This document shows, piece by piece, positions 15,402 to 29,386 of a stretch of 64,000 nt of DNA. The position numbers and the translations under genes were made by a program. The notes beneath the pieces are model-generated. The model saw only the letters and a program-made list of their open reading frames with translations. It was not told the DNA's origin and ran no database searches. The stretch's first letter is position 1; each line of letters starts with the position of its first letter. This stretch comes from Herbiconiux sp. (lineage in GTDB: Bacteria; Actinomycetota; Actinomycetes; Actinomycetales; Microbacteriaceae), in assembly GCF_023264855.1 (NCBI RefSeq), contig NZ_JAHFUW010000005.1:1-64000 (forward strand), given 5' to 3'.

Positions 15402-15600
15402 TCGATGCGGGAGAGCCGAGCGGATGCGTGCATCCGGCCGGCACCGAAGGAGCAATCCTCCCCGATAATCTCTCAGGTCCTCGTACCGCATCGAACTGGC
15501 CACTCTGGAAAGCAGCCGCGGCTTCGACAGCGGTTCGCCCATGGTGAAAGCGTCGCCTTCGCGCGACGTGAAACTCTCAGGCACGATGACAGAGGGGGAG
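15402..15600 (+). ncRNA. Tandem glycine riboswitch
   Basis: Two consecutive glycine aptamers are recognisable upstream of gcvT. The first contains GCGGGAGAG and CCGAAGGAGCAA and closes with AATCTCTCAGGTCC. The second contains CTCTGGAAAGC and ATGGTGAAAG and ends with GAAACTCTCAGGC and GACAGAGGGGGA. These are the conserved pieces of the gcvT RNA motif. Glycine binding is known to switch on the cleavage system in this class. The expression platform lies between 15600 and the gcvT start at 15671. Confidence 0.92.
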
Positions 15601-15670
15601 TTCTCTCGGGTGCGACCGCGCCCGGTGACCATCGCAGGGCCCCGGCCCTCGCGACGAGACCGGAGAACTC

Positions 15671-16825
15671 ATGACCTCTGACCATCGCTTCTCCCCTCTG
15701 CACGACGTTCACGTCGCTGCGGGGGCGAGCTTCACCGACTTCGCCGGCTGGCAGATGCCGGTGCGCTACTCCAGCGATCTGGCCGAGCACCACGCGGTGC
15801 GCTCCGCCGCCGGGTTGTTCGACCTCTCGCACATGGCCGAGTTCCGCGTGAGCGGATCCGGCGCCGGCGCTTTTCTCGACCACGCCTTCGCGGGCGCGCT
15901 CTCGGCGATCGAGCTCGGCCAGGCGAAGTACTCGCTGCTGCTGACGGCCGAAGGTGGCATCGTCGACGACGTCGTGGTGTACCGCACGGGCGACGAGGAG
16001 TTCCTCGTGGTGGCCAACGCCTCGAACCGGGAGCCGGTCGCGGCGGCCCTGACGGAGCGGGCTGCGGATGCGCGTGGCGCCGGGGCGACGTTCGACCTGA
16101 GCGACGTCAGCGACGAGACCGCGCTGGTGGCGGTGCAGGGGCCGCGTTCGCGTGCCATCCTCGAGGCGTCGGCCGGCCTGAGCGCGCCGGGGCTCGCCGA
16201 CCTCCGGTACTACCGCTCGATTCCCGCCGACTTCCGGGGTGCTCCCGTGCTGCTCGCGCGCACCGGCTACACCGGCGAAGACGGCTTCGAGCTCTACCTC
16301 CACCCGTCGAAAGCGAGCGACCTGTGGGAGGCTCTCGCCGAGGCGGGCGCGTCGCACGACATCGTGCCTGCCGGGCTGGCCAGCCGCGACACGCTGCGGC
16401 TCGAGGCGGGCATGCCCCTCTACGGCCACGAGCTGGGCCTGGACACCTTCCCGCAGCAGGCCGGGCTCGGCCGCGTTCCCGCCCTCACCAAGCCGGAGTT
16501 CGTGGGGCGCGACGCCGTCGTCGCCGGGCCGGCAGCGGATGCGCCGGTGCTGGTTGGCCTCGTCGGCGAGGGGCGACGCGCCGCCCGCGCCGGGTACACG
16601 GTGTTCGCCGCCGATGGCGACGACACCGACGACGGCACCGCAGACGCCCCCATCGGCACGATCACGAGCGGCGCCCTCTCGCCCACGCTCGGGCATCCGA
16701 TCGCCCTGGCCTATGTCGATCCGCGCTTCGCCGAGGCGGGCACCCCGGTGAGCGTCGACATCCGGGGCACCCGCCTCACCTACCGCACCACCCCGCTGCC
16801 GTTCTACCGCCGGAAGAAGGACTGA
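15671..16825 (+). CDS. gcvT: Aminomethyltransferase (glycine cleavage T protein)
   Basis: GcvT releases ammonia and passes the methylene carbon of glycine from the lipoyl arm of GcvH to tetrahydrofolate. The 384-residue protein shows the folate-binding T-protein layout: [14 protein letters not shown], a central domain with [42 protein letters not shown], and a C-terminal barrel ending in [19 protein letters not shown]. The ATG at 15671 follows a CCGGAGA site. It is the first gene of the riboswitch-controlled gcvT-gcvH-gcvP operon. Confidence 0.96.
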   Translation: MTSDHRFSPLHDVHVAAGASFTDFAGWQMPVRYSSDLAEHHAVRSAAGLFDLSHMAEFRVSGSGAGAFLDHAFAGALSAIELGQAKYSLLLTAEGGIVDDVVVYRTGDEEFLVVANASNREPVAAALTERAADARGAGATFDLSDVSDETALVAVQGPRSRAILEASAGLSAPGLADLRYYRSIPADFRGAPVLLARTGYTGEDGFELYLHPSKASDLWEALAEAGASHDIVPAGLASRDTLRLEAGMPLYGHELGLDTFPQQAGLGRVPALTKPEFVGRDAVVAGPAADAPVLVGLVGEGRRAARAGYTVFAADGDDTDDGTADAPIGTITSGALSPTLGHPIALAYVDPRFAEAGTPVSVDIRGTRLTYRTTPLPFYRRKKD

Positions 16826-16826
16826 C

Positions 16827-17192
16827 ATGACCGAAGAGATCCGCTACACCGCCGAGCACGAGTGGGTGCTGGTCGACGGATCGGTGGCCACCATCGGCAT
16901 CACCGCCTATGCCGCCGCCGCGCTCGGCGACATCGTGTACCTCGACCTGCCGGCCGCCGGAACCGAGATCTCCGGCGGCACCGTCGTGGGTGAGATCGAG
17001 TCGACCAAATCGGTCGGCGAGCTGTTCGCGCCCGTCGACGGCACCGTCGTCGAGGCCAACCAGGCCGTTCAGGATGCGCCGGAGCTCGTGAACAGCGATC
17101 CGCTGGGCGAGGGCTGGCTGATCAAGGTCGAGTTCAGCGCACTGCCGGCGCTGCTCACGGCCGACGAATACCGCACCCTGACAGGGGAGTGA
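16827..17192 (+). CDS. gcvH: Glycine cleavage system H protein
   Basis: GcvH is the lipoyl carrier that shuttles the aminomethyl group between GcvP, GcvT and the L protein. The 121-residue sequence is full length, with Lys61 in the [12 protein letters not shown] motif as the lipoylation site. It opens with the typical YTAEHEWV. The ATG is one base after the gcvT stop, and the stop overlaps the possible GTG start of gcvP, so the three proteins are translated from one transcript. Confidence 0.97.
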   Translation: MTEEIRYTAEHEWVLVDGSVATIGITAYAAAALGDIVYLDLPAAGTEISGGTVVGEIESTKSVGELFAPVDGTVVEANQAVQDAPELVNSDPLGEGWLIKVEFSALPALLTADEYRTLTGE

Positions 17193-17200
17193 CGCATCCG

Positions 17201-20143
<2,943 letters not shown>

Positions 20144-20190
20144 CGCCCGGATGCCGCCCCGCGGCGTGGCGGTTTGGTAGGGTTCGGGGC

Positions 20191-20964
20191 ATGCCCGCTG
20201 ACGTCGCCCGCATCCGTGTAAGCCGCTTCCGGATGGGGGCGGGGGTTCTCGCCGGCGCGCTGCTCGCGGTCGCGGTGGCGACGCCGGCGGTGGCCGCCGA
20301 CCCGGTGTTCGCCGAGGGGGACTGCGTGGTGTACCGCACGAGCGACGCGGGACCGGGCGGCTCGCAGTGCGCGGGCGTCGACCTGAGCGGTACGCGGTTC
20401 GGCGAGGGCGATTTCCGGGGTGCGAACCTGCAGGGCGCCTCATTCGTCGACGGCGACGTGCAGGGCGCCGTCTTCGACGGGGCCGACCTCACCGGCGCCG
20501 ACTTCACGGGCGCACGCATCGTCAGCGCCGACTTCACGAACTCGAGCATCCTGCCCGGGCAGCTCTCGGCGGAGGCCGACGCCTCCGGCTCCGCGCCGGT
20601 CACCTTCACGCCCGCGCCGCCCGCGGGCATCACCGTCGACGGCTGCGCCATCGTCGACACTCCGGTCGAGTCGGGCCAGGTCTTCCCGATCGGCACCTCG
20701 AACGTGCTCTGCACGCTCTCCACCTCGTTCGACGGGGCGGGTACGAGCACCGCCACGGCCCGCCTCACCATCACGGTCACCGCGTCGACCACCGCGACCC
20801 CGACGGCCCAGGCGCCGCTCTTCACCGACGAACCCGCCGCGTCGGCCGATGGCGCGTCCCAGACCCCGAACTACCTCATGATCGGCGGTTTCGTCGGCGG
20901 CATCTTGGTGCTGGCCGCGGGCATAACCGCCCTGGTCATCTCGAACCGCCGAGGCCGCGCCTAG
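20191..20964 (+). CDS. Secreted pentapeptide-repeat protein with C-terminal membrane anchor
   Basis: The 257-residue protein has a signal peptide (about residues 1-36, ending AVAA), then a pentapeptide-repeat segment of about eight units of the A-(D/N)-(L/F)-x-x type. Examples are VDLSGTRFGEGDFRGANLQG and ADLTGADFTGARIVSADF. A beta-rich domain resembling an HYR/Ig-like fold follows (VDGCAIVDTPVESGQVFPIG to TATARLTITVTA). A Thr/Pro/Ala linker and one membrane helix near the end complete it. The four-sided helix of such repeats can mimic DNA or mediate binding, but the role here is unknown. A TAGGGT box seven bases before the ATG suggests leaderless transcription. Confidence 0.75.
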   Translation: MPADVARIRVSRFRMGAGVLAGALLAVAVATPAVAADPVFAEGDCVVYRTSDAGPGGSQCAGVDLSGTRFGEGDFRGANLQGASFVDGDVQGAVFDGADLTGADFTGARIVSADFTNSSILPGQLSAEADASGSAPVTFTPAPPAGITVDGCAIVDTPVESGQVFPIGTSNVLCTLSTSFDGAGTSTATARLTITVTASTTATPTAQAPLFTDEPAASADGASQTPNYLMIGGFVGGILVLAAGITALVISNRRGRA

Positions 20965-21737
20965 CCGAACAACTGCGGGAAGCTCGCCAGCGCCCAGGCA
21001 TAACCGACGAAGCTGGCGATGTCGATGATCCAGTGGGCGATCACGAGGGGCATCACGCGGCCCCAGCGCCAGTAGCACCAGCCGAAGACGACGCCCATCA
21101 CCACGTTGCCGACGAACGGCCCGATGCCCTGGTAGAGGTGATAGCTGCCGCGCAGCACGGCGGCCGAGAGGATGATCTGCCACTTGTGCCAGCCGAGCTG
21201 GCGCAGCCGGGTGAACAGGTAGGCGACGACGATCAGCTCCTCCTGCAGGGCCGCGCGGAGGGCCGAGAGGATGAGGATCGGCGTGGTCCACCAATAGGTG
21301 TCCAGGGGCGCGGGCTGCACGTCCACGGTGATGCCGAGCGCCCGGCCCACGAAGTACAGGGCGATGCCCGGAACACCGATCACGAGCACCAGCAGCCAGC
21401 CGCGCCCGACGTCCGAGGCGGGCCGCCGCAGATCGAAGCCCATCCGCCGGAACGGGTTTCCGCCCGAGATCGCCAGCAGGTAGAACACCAGCGCCACGGG
21501 CACCAGGTCGAAGAGCAGGGCGAGCAGCTGGTACGTCAGATCCAGCCATTCCCGTGAGCTGAGCGATCCGTTGATCGTCGCCGTCTGGTCGGCCAGGGCC
21601 GTCTCGGCGGTGAGCCGCGAGATGATGTTGACGATCGAATAGACGGCGGATGCGCCGAGCGAGACCCCGAGCACGATCGCGATCTCCGACCAGAGGCGGC
21701 GACGCCGGATCCGGGTCCATTCGAGGGCTTCAGGCAT
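20961..21737 (-). CDS. CPBP family intramembrane glutamic endopeptidase
   Basis: The 258-residue membrane protein has six to eight helices and the CPBP (CAAX-protease and bacteriocin-processing) motifs: EE with a downstream Arg in QEELIVVAYLFTRL, a His in GSYHLYQG, the FVGNVVMGVVFGW segment, and HWIIDIASFVGYA. Members cleave membrane proteins or give bacteriocin immunity; the substrate is unknown. The ATG at 21737 is preferred, with an alternative GTG at 21773. Its stop overlaps the stop of the converging pentapeptide-repeat gene. Confidence 0.85.
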   Translation of the reverse strand: MPEALEWTRIRRRRLWSEIAIVLGVSLGASAVYSIVNIISRLTAETALADQTATINGSLSSREWLDLTYQLLALLFDLVPVALVFYLLAISGGNPFRRMGFDLRRPASDVGRGWLLVLVIGVPGIALYFVGRALGITVDVQPAPLDTYWWTTPILILSALRAALQEELIVVAYLFTRLRQLGWHKWQIILSAAVLRGSYHLYQGIGPFVGNVVMGVVFGWCYWRWGRVMPLVIAHWIIDIASFVGYAWALASFPQLFG

Positions 21738-21843
21738 CGCTCCACTTTCTTGCGTAGAGCGCCACTTTTTCACACCTTCTGTGGGAAACGCACAAGGAAT
21801 CCCTGGAGATAGTTTCGTGTCTGTAACTTTTTTTCCCAGAGTT

Positions 21844-21872
21844 TTGCGACACCCCTGACCCCCACTTAGGGT
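21844..21872 (+). promoter_or_regulatory. Promoter of the oligopeptide ABC transporter operon
   Basis: TTGCGA at 21844-21849 and TAGGGT at 21867-21872 are separated by 17 bases, the ideal spacing for the housekeeping sigma factor. A short CCCCT/AGGGG hairpin lies in the leader near 21890-21903. The binding-protein gene begins at 21944. Confidence 0.55.
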
Positions 21873-21943
21873 ACTTCCTTAGGTCTGCGCCCCTAATCAG
21901 GGGGACTCTGTACCGAACCTCTATCCCTACACCAGGAGGAAAA

Positions 21944-23560
21944 TTGAAGATCAACAGATACGGCATCGGTGCCATCGCGCTGATCGCCGCCAGCGCTCTG
22001 GCGCTGACCGGGTGCGCGAGCGGCGGCGGGTCGACCGACTCCACCGCCAGCACCGCCTCGATCATCACGGCGAACGGCTCCGAGCCCCAGAACCCGCTGA
22101 TCCCCACCAACACGAACGAGACCGGTGGCGGAAAGATCCTCGACTCGATCTTCGCGGGCCTGGAGTACTACGACGCCAAGGGCGCGCCGCAGCTCGACGT
22201 CGCCGAGTCGATCGAGACCGACGACTCCAAGACCTTCACCATCAAGATCAAGCCCGACCTGACGTTCACCAACGGTGACCCGGTCGACGCGAACAGCTTC
22301 GTGGACGCCTGGCAGTACGGCGCGCTGTTCTCCAACAAGCAGCTGAACAGCTACTTCTTCGAGGACATCGAGGGCTTCAGCTATGAAGCCGACAGCCCCC
22401 TGACGGGTCTCAACGTCGTCGACGACCTGACCTTCACCGTCACGCTGAACGAAGCGCGCTCGGACTTCCCGCTGCGCCTCGGCTACTCGGCGTTCTACCC
22501 GCTGCCGAAGACGGCGTTCGAGGACATGGACGCCTACGGCCAGAACCCGATCGGCAACGGCCCGTACAAGCTCGCCAGCGACACCGCCTGGCAGCACAAC
22601 GAGAAGATCGACCTCGTCGTGAACGACGAGTACACCGGTGGTCGCAAGGCCCAGAACGGCGGTCTCACGATCGTCTTCTACGCAAGCGAAGACGCCGCGT
22701 ACGCCGACCTGCTCGGTGGCAACCTCGATGTTCTCGACAACATCCCGGCCAGCGCCTACAGCACCTACGAGTCCGACCTGGGTGACCGTGCGGTCAACCA
22801 GCCGGCCGCGATCTTCCAGTCGTTCACCATCCCGGAGCGCCTCGCGCACTTCGGCAACGACGAAGAGGGCAAGCTGCGCCGCGCCGCTCTGTCGATGGCG
22901 ATCAACCGCGACGAGATCACCGACGTGATCTTCACCGGCACCCGCACCCCCGCCTCCGACTTCACCTCCCCGGTGATCGACGGCTGGAGCGACTCGCTCG
23001 AGGGCGCCGACGTGCTGAAGTTCAACCCCGACGAGGCGAAGAAGCTGTGGGCCCAGGCCGACGCCATCTCGCCCTGGTCCGGTACCTTCCAGATCGCCTA
23101 CAACGCCGACGGCGGCCACGCCGAGTGGGTCGACGCGACCGCGAACAGCATCAAGAACACGCTGGGCATCGACGCGTCGGGCGCTCCGTACCCGACCTTC
23201 GCCGAGTCGCGCACCGCGATCACCGACCGCACCATCCAGACCGCGTTCCGCACCGGATGGCAGGCCGACTACCCGGGTCTGTTCAACTTCCTCGGCCCGC
23301 TGTACGCGACCAACGCCTCCTCCAACGACGGTGACTACTCGAACCCCGAGTTCGATGCACTGCTGCAGGAGGGCTCGTCGACCGCTGACTCCGCCGAAGC
23401 GAACGACGACTTCCAGAAGGCCCAGGAGATCCTGCTGAAGGACCTCCCGGCCATCCCGCTGTGGTACGCCAACGTCACCGGTGGCTACAGCGAGACCGCG
23501 TCGAACGTGCAGTTCGGCTGGAACTCGGTGCCGCTCTACTACGAGATCACCAAGAGCTAG
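21944..23560 (+). CDS. Peptide ABC transporter substrate-binding lipoprotein (SBP family 5)
   Basis: The 538-residue extracytoplasmic receptor belongs to the OppA/DppA family. A signal peptide ends in the lipobox LTGC with Cys24 as the lipidated residue. The family-5 signature region is present (KTFTIKIKPDLTFTNGDPVDANSFVDAWQYG), and the end reads LKDLPAIPLWYANVTGGYSE. The start is an unusual TTG at 21944, supported by AGGAGGA four bases upstream and by the signal peptide beginning there. It heads an operon with two permeases and a double ATPase. A strong hairpin after the stop probably sets the binding protein at a higher level than the membrane parts. Confidence 0.92.
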   Translation: MKINRYGIGAIALIAASALALTGCASGGGSTDSTASTASIITANGSEPQNPLIPTNTNETGGGKILDSIFAGLEYYDAKGAPQLDVAESIETDDSKTFTIKIKPDLTFTNGDPVDANSFVDAWQYGALFSNKQLNSYFFEDIEGFSYEADSPLTGLNVVDDLTFTVTLNEARSDFPLRLGYSAFYPLPKTAFEDMDAYGQNPIGNGPYKLASDTAWQHNEKIDLVVNDEYTGGRKAQNGGLTIVFYASEDAAYADLLGGNLDVLDNIPASAYSTYESDLGDRAVNQPAAIFQSFTIPERLAHFGNDEEGKLRRAALSMAINRDEITDVIFTGTRTPASDFTSPVIDGWSDSLEGADVLKFNPDEAKKLWAQADAISPWSGTFQIAYNADGGHAEWVDATANSIKNTLGIDASGAPYPTFAESRTAITDRTIQTAFRTGWQADYPGLFNFLGPLYATNASSNDGDYSNPEFDALLQEGSSTADSAEANDDFQKAQEILLKDLPAIPLWYANVTGGYSETASNVQFGWNSVPLYYEITKS

Positions 23561-23570
23561 TTCCCGCTCG

Positions 23571-23605
23571 ATCGGGGGCGGCAGCCATGCGCTGCCGCCC
23601 CCGAT
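23571..23605 (+). terminator. Intercistronic hairpin after the binding-protein gene
   Basis: ATCGGGGGCGGCAG at 23571-23584 pairs perfectly with CTGCCGCCCCCGAT at 23592-23605 around a seven-base loop. There is no T-run. It probably works as a partial terminator or as a 3' end stabiliser that raises the ratio of binding protein to permease. Confidence 0.6.
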
Positions 23606-23666
23606 TCATGTTCTCGACCCGCACCGGCGCTTCCCGCCCCCTAGTTCGATTGGTACGGTCTGATTC

Positions 23667-24596
23667 GTGGCCGGATACATCCTCAGGCGTCTTCTCCAAG
23701 CGATCCCCGTATTGCTCGGAACGACGTTCCTCATCTACTTCATGGTCTTCGCGATGCCCGGAGACCCTCTTCTCGCCCTCTTCGGTGACAAGACCCCCAA
23801 CCCGGCGCTGCTCGAACAGCTGCGCCAGCAGTATCACCTCGACCAGCCGTTCATCGTGCAGTACTTCCTGTACCTCGGTGGGATCTTCCGCGGCGACTTC
23901 GGCACCTCCTTCTCGGGAGAGCCCGTCGCCGACATCCTCGCCCGCACCTTCCCGGTCACCATCCGGCTGGCCATCATGGCGCTCATCATCGAGTTCGTCG
24001 GCGGCGTGCTGATCGGCCTCGTCTCGGGTCTGCGCAAGGGCAAGCTGTTCGACGCCTCGGCGCTCGTGGTCAGCCTGATCTTCATCTCGCTGCCGATCTT
24101 CGTGATCGCCTTCGTGGCGCAGTTCATCTTCGGGATCCAACTCGGCTGGGCCAGGACGACGGTGTCCACCGGTGCTCCGATCCAAGACCTGATCCTGCCC
24201 GCGTTCGTCTTGGCGTCGATCACGTTCGCGCAACTCATCCGGCTCACCCGAGCCTCCGTGATCGAGACCCAGAGCCTCGATTTCGTGCGCACCGCCTACA
24301 GCAAGGGCCTCAGCCGGCGCCGGATCATCCCGGTGCACATCCTGCGCAACTCGCTGATTCCGGTGGTCACCTACGCGGCGACCGACTTCGGCGTGCTGCT
24401 GGTCGGCGCGACCGTCACAGAGGGCATCTTCAACGTGCCCGGTGTCGGCCGCACGCTCTATCAGGCCATCATCCGTGGCGAAGGACCCACAGTTGTCTCC
24501 TTCGTGACCGTGATGGTGCTCATCTACCTGGTGGTCAACCTCGTCGTCGACCTCCTGTACGGCCTTCTCGACCCGAGGATCCGCTATGTCAAGTAA
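23667..24596 (+). CDS. ABC transporter permease (OppB/DppB type)
   Basis: The 309-residue inner-membrane permease has about six helices. It begins with the family head YILRRLLQAIPVLLGTTFLIY and carries the EAA loop (RTAYSKGLSRRRIIPVHILRNSLIP) that contacts the ATPase. It forms the translocation pore with the next gene product. The GTG at 23667 is preceded by a TACGGT box at 23653-23658, seven bases upstream, so a second, leaderless promoter may add to read-through from the binding-protein gene. Its end overlaps the next gene by 11 bases. Confidence 0.93.
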   Translation: MAGYILRRLLQAIPVLLGTTFLIYFMVFAMPGDPLLALFGDKTPNPALLEQLRQQYHLDQPFIVQYFLYLGGIFRGDFGTSFSGEPVADILARTFPVTIRLAIMALIIEFVGGVLIGLVSGLRKGKLFDASALVVSLIFISLPIFVIAFVAQFIFGIQLGWARTTVSTGAPIQDLILPAFVLASITFAQLIRLTRASVIETQSLDFVRTAYSKGLSRRRIIPVHILRNSLIPVVTYAATDFGVLLVGATVTEGIFNVPGVGRTLYQAIIRGEGPTVVSFVTVMVLIYLVVNLVVDLLYGLLDPRIRYVK

Positions 24597-25536
24597 TCAG
24601 CCCGCCCCGACGCACTACGTCGCGCCGCTGGAGGAGACCCCTCTCGTCGCCGTCGACGCCGTGAACGTCGGCGAACGCAAGAGCAACCTCTGGATCGACG
24701 CCTGGCGCGACATGCGCCGCCGGCCGATGTTCTGGATCTCGGCCGTCATCATCATCCTGGTGATCATCGTGGCCCTGTTCCCGACCCTGTTCACCTCGGT
24801 TCCGCCGAACGACGACTGCCAGCTCTCCAACAGCAACGGCGGTCCGAGTGGCGAGCACCTGCTCGGCTTCACCAAGCAGGGCTGCGACGTGTTCTCGCGT
24901 CTCATCCACGGCACGTCGACCTCGCTGACGGTGGGCATCATCGTCACGATCCTCACCACGGTGCTCGGCATCCTGTTCGGTGCCTTCGCCGGGTTCTACG
25001 GCGGCTGGCTCGACGCGATCCTCTCCCGCGCGGGCGACATCTTCTTCTCGATCCCCTACATCCTGGCCGCCGTGGTCATCATGTCAGTGTTCTCGGCCTA
25101 CCGGAACGTGTTCGTGATCTCGCTGGCGATCGGCATCTTCGCCTGGCCGGCGACGGCGCGCGTGCTGAGAGCCGAGATCCTCCGGGTGAAGAACGCCGAC
25201 TACGTGATGGCGGCGCGGGCGACGGGAGTGTCGAACTTCCGCATCCTGCTGCGTCACGTGCTGCCGAACGCCATCGCCCCGGTGATCGTCGTGACCACCA
25301 TCTCGCTCGGTGCGGCGATCGTCGCCGAGGCCACGCTGTCCTTCCTCGGCGTCGGGCTGCCCAACTCCACCATGTCGTGGGGTAACGACATCTCGGCGGC
25401 GCAGGTCGACCTGCGCACCGCGCCGCAGACGCTCATCTACCCCTCACTCGCGCTCTCGATCACCGTCCTCGCCTTCATCATGATGGGCGAAGTCATCCGA
25501 GACGCACTCGACCCGAAGGCGAGGGCCCAGCGATGA
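24586..25536 (+). CDS. ABC transporter permease (OppC/DppC type)
   Basis: The 316-residue partner permease has an N-terminal cytoplasmic stretch, the OppC_N motif WRDMRRRPMFWISAVIIILVI, an extracytoplasmic loop (LLGFTKQGCDVFSRLIHGTS) and the EAA loop ARATGVSNFRILLRHVLPN. It overlaps the upstream permease and the downstream ATPase gene (4 bases), so the operon is tightly coupled. The cargo is likely to be peptides or a metal-chelator complex. Confidence 0.93.
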   Translation: MSSNQPAPTHYVAPLEETPLVAVDAVNVGERKSNLWIDAWRDMRRRPMFWISAVIIILVIIVALFPTLFTSVPPNDDCQLSNSNGGPSGEHLLGFTKQGCDVFSRLIHGTSTSLTVGIIVTILTTVLGILFGAFAGFYGGWLDAILSRAGDIFFSIPYILAAVVIMSVFSAYRNVFVISLAIGIFAWPATARVLRAEILRVKNADYVMAARATGVSNFRILLRHVLPNAIAPVIVVTTISLGAAIVAEATLSFLGVGLPNSTMSWGNDISAAQVDLRTAPQTLIYPSLALSITVLAFIMMGEVIRDALDPKARAQR

Positions 25537-27293
25537 GCGACCCCACCACCACCGCAGGGGCGGTCCGCCCGCTGCTGGAGATCAAGAACCTCGAGGTCGG
25601 CTTCCAGACCACCGACGGCATCGTGCCGGCCGTTCGGGGCGTCGACCTCACCCTGATGCCCGGCCAGACCCTCGCCATCGTGGGGGAGTCGGGCTCCGGC
25701 AAGTCGACCACGGCGCACGCCATCATCAATCTGCTCCCCGGCCCCGGCCGGATCACGGGCGGATCGATCCTCTTCGACGGCGAGGACCTCACCAAGTACT
25801 CCCCGAAGAAGATGGAGGAGGTGCGCGGCCGCCAGATCGGCTTCGTGCCCCAGGACCCGATGTCCAACCTCAACCCGGTGTGGTCGGTCGGCTTCCAGGT
25901 CGAGGAGACGATCCGTGCGAACGGCATCGCCTCCGGCCGCAAGGAGGTTCGCGCCCACGCCATCCAGGTGCTGAAGGAGGCGGGCCTCGCGGATGCCGAC
26001 AAGCGGCTGAAGCAGTTCCCGCACCAGTTCTCCGGCGGCATGCGCCAGCGGGTGCTGATCGGCATCGGCCTGTCCAGCCGACCGAAGCTGCTCATCGCCG
26101 ACGAGCCCACCTCGGCGCTGGACGTGACCGTGCAGCGCCGCATCCTGGACCACCTGGAGACGCTCACCCGCGACATCGGCACCGCGGTGCTGTTCATCAC
26201 GCACGACCTCGGCCTCGCCGCCGAGCGCGCCGAGCAGCTCGTGGTGATGTACAAGGGCAAGATCGTGGAGGCCGGTCCGTCGAAGGACATCCTGCAGAAC
26301 CCGGTGCACCCGTACACCCAGCGGCTGGTGGCCGCGGCCCCGAGCCTCGCCTCACGCCGCATCATCAGTGCCACGCAGCAGTCGGCGACGCACTCGCTGG
26401 GCGACCTCGCCTACGCGCCCACGACCGTGACCGATGGGCTCGACCTCATCGCCGCCGCCGAGGAACGGATCGAGCACCAGCCGGCCGTCAAGCGCCCCGA
26501 CGCGATCGTGGTGAAGGATCTGACCAAGGTCTACAAGATCCGTGGCCAGGGCAAGGGATCCTCGGGCGAGCTGATCGCCTCCGACAAGGTGTCGTTCGCC
26601 GTGGAGAAGGGCACCACCACGGCGCTCGTGGGGGAGTCCGGATCCGGCAAGTCGACCGTGGCGAAGATGATCCTGCGCCTGGAAGACCCGACCAGCGGCT
26701 CCATCCTGATCGACGGCGAGGATGTCGCTCCCCTCAAGGGTCGCGCCCTGCTGAGCCTGCGCCGGCGCATGCAGCCGGTGTTCCAAGACCCGTACGGTTC
26801 GCTGGATCCGCTGCGCAACATCGGCAACACGATCGCCGAGCCGCTGCAGGTGCACAAGGTCGGTGACCGCACCGAGCGGCGCGACCGCGTGCTCGAGCTG
26901 CTCGACCAGGTGGCGCTGCCGCAGTCGCTGATCACGCGCTACCCGAACGAGCTCTCCGGCGGCCAGCGCCAGCGCGTCGCCATCGCGCGAGCCCTGGCGT
27001 TGAAGCCCGACATCGTGGTTCTGGACGAGGCCGTGTCGGCTCTGGACGTGCTCGTGCAGGCCCAGATCCTGAAGCTGCTGGCCGATCTGCAGAGCGAATT
27101 GGAGCTCACGTATCTCTTCATCACGCACGACCTGGCGGTGGTTCGGGTCATCGCCGACAACGTCTGTGTGATGCAGAAGGGACGCATCGTGGAGGCCGCT
27201 ACGACCGATCAGGTCTTCGACAGCCCGCAGGAGCAATATACTAAGGAGTTGCTGAACGCCATTCCGGGCGCTGGAATCACCCTGGGCGTTTAG
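25533..27293 (+). CDS. Fused double ATP-binding protein of the peptide ABC transporter (DppD-DppF fusion)
   Basis: The 586-residue protein contains two complete nucleotide-binding domains in one chain, equal to OppD and OppF joined. Domain 1 (about residues 10-270) has GESGSGKST, the signature SGGMRQRVLIG and LLIADEPTSALD. Domain 2 (about residues 320-580) has GESGSGKST, LSGGQRQRVAIARAL and IVVLDEAVSALD; its Asp-Glu-Ala replaces the common Asp-Glu-Pro. Each is followed by an oligopeptide-type C-terminal extension (NPVHPYTQRLVAAAP; SPQEQYTKELLNAIP). It powers the importer encoded upstream and is the last gene of the operon. Confidence 0.94.
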   Translation: MSDPTTTAGAVRPLLEIKNLEVGFQTTDGIVPAVRGVDLTLMPGQTLAIVGESGSGKSTTAHAIINLLPGPGRITGGSILFDGEDLTKYSPKKMEEVRGRQIGFVPQDPMSNLNPVWSVGFQVEETIRANGIASGRKEVRAHAIQVLKEAGLADADKRLKQFPHQFSGGMRQRVLIGIGLSSRPKLLIADEPTSALDVTVQRRILDHLETLTRDIGTAVLFITHDLGLAAERAEQLVVMYKGKIVEAGPSKDILQNPVHPYTQRLVAAAPSLASRRIISATQQSATHSLGDLAYAPTTVTDGLDLIAAAEERIEHQPAVKRPDAIVVKDLTKVYKIRGQGKGSSGELIASDKVSFAVEKGTTTALVGESGSGKSTVAKMILRLEDPTSGSILIDGEDVAPLKGRALLSLRRRMQPVFQDPYGSLDPLRNIGNTIAEPLQVHKVGDRTERRDRVLELLDQVALPQSLITRYPNELSGGQRQRVAIARALALKPDIVVLDEAVSALDVLVQAQILKLLADLQSELELTYLFITHDLAVVRVIADNVCVMQKGRIVEAATTDQVFDSPQEQYTKELLNAIPGAGITLGV

Positions 27294-27389
27294 CAGTTCC
27301 GGGCCTCGTCGCCCATCAATTCGCTATTCAGAGCCCGCGTGGGTGGCTGCGCCACCAGTTCCGGGTTCACGAACCTGAGGACTTTCCCC

Positions 27390-29297
<1,908 letters not shown>

Positions 29298-29310
29298 CAT
29301 CGCGCCGCTG

Positions 29311-29330
29311 TCGACTCGGTAACGAGTCGA
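29311..29330 (+). repeat. Small perfect inverted repeat after typA
   Basis: TCGACTCG and CGAGTCGA enclose the loop GTAA. It lies between the typA stop and the larger terminator hairpin, so it is probably part of 3' end formation. Confidence 0.45.
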
Positions 29331-29339
29331 TGACGCACA

Positions 29340-29372
29340 GGCCCCGCATCTGTCACCGGATGCGGGGCCTTT
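29340..29372 (+). terminator. Intrinsic terminator of typA
   Basis: GGCCCCGCATC at 29340-29350 pairs perfectly with GATGCGGGGCC at 29359-29369, followed by TTT. Confidence 0.7.
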
Positions 29373-29386
29373 GCCATACTCGACGT

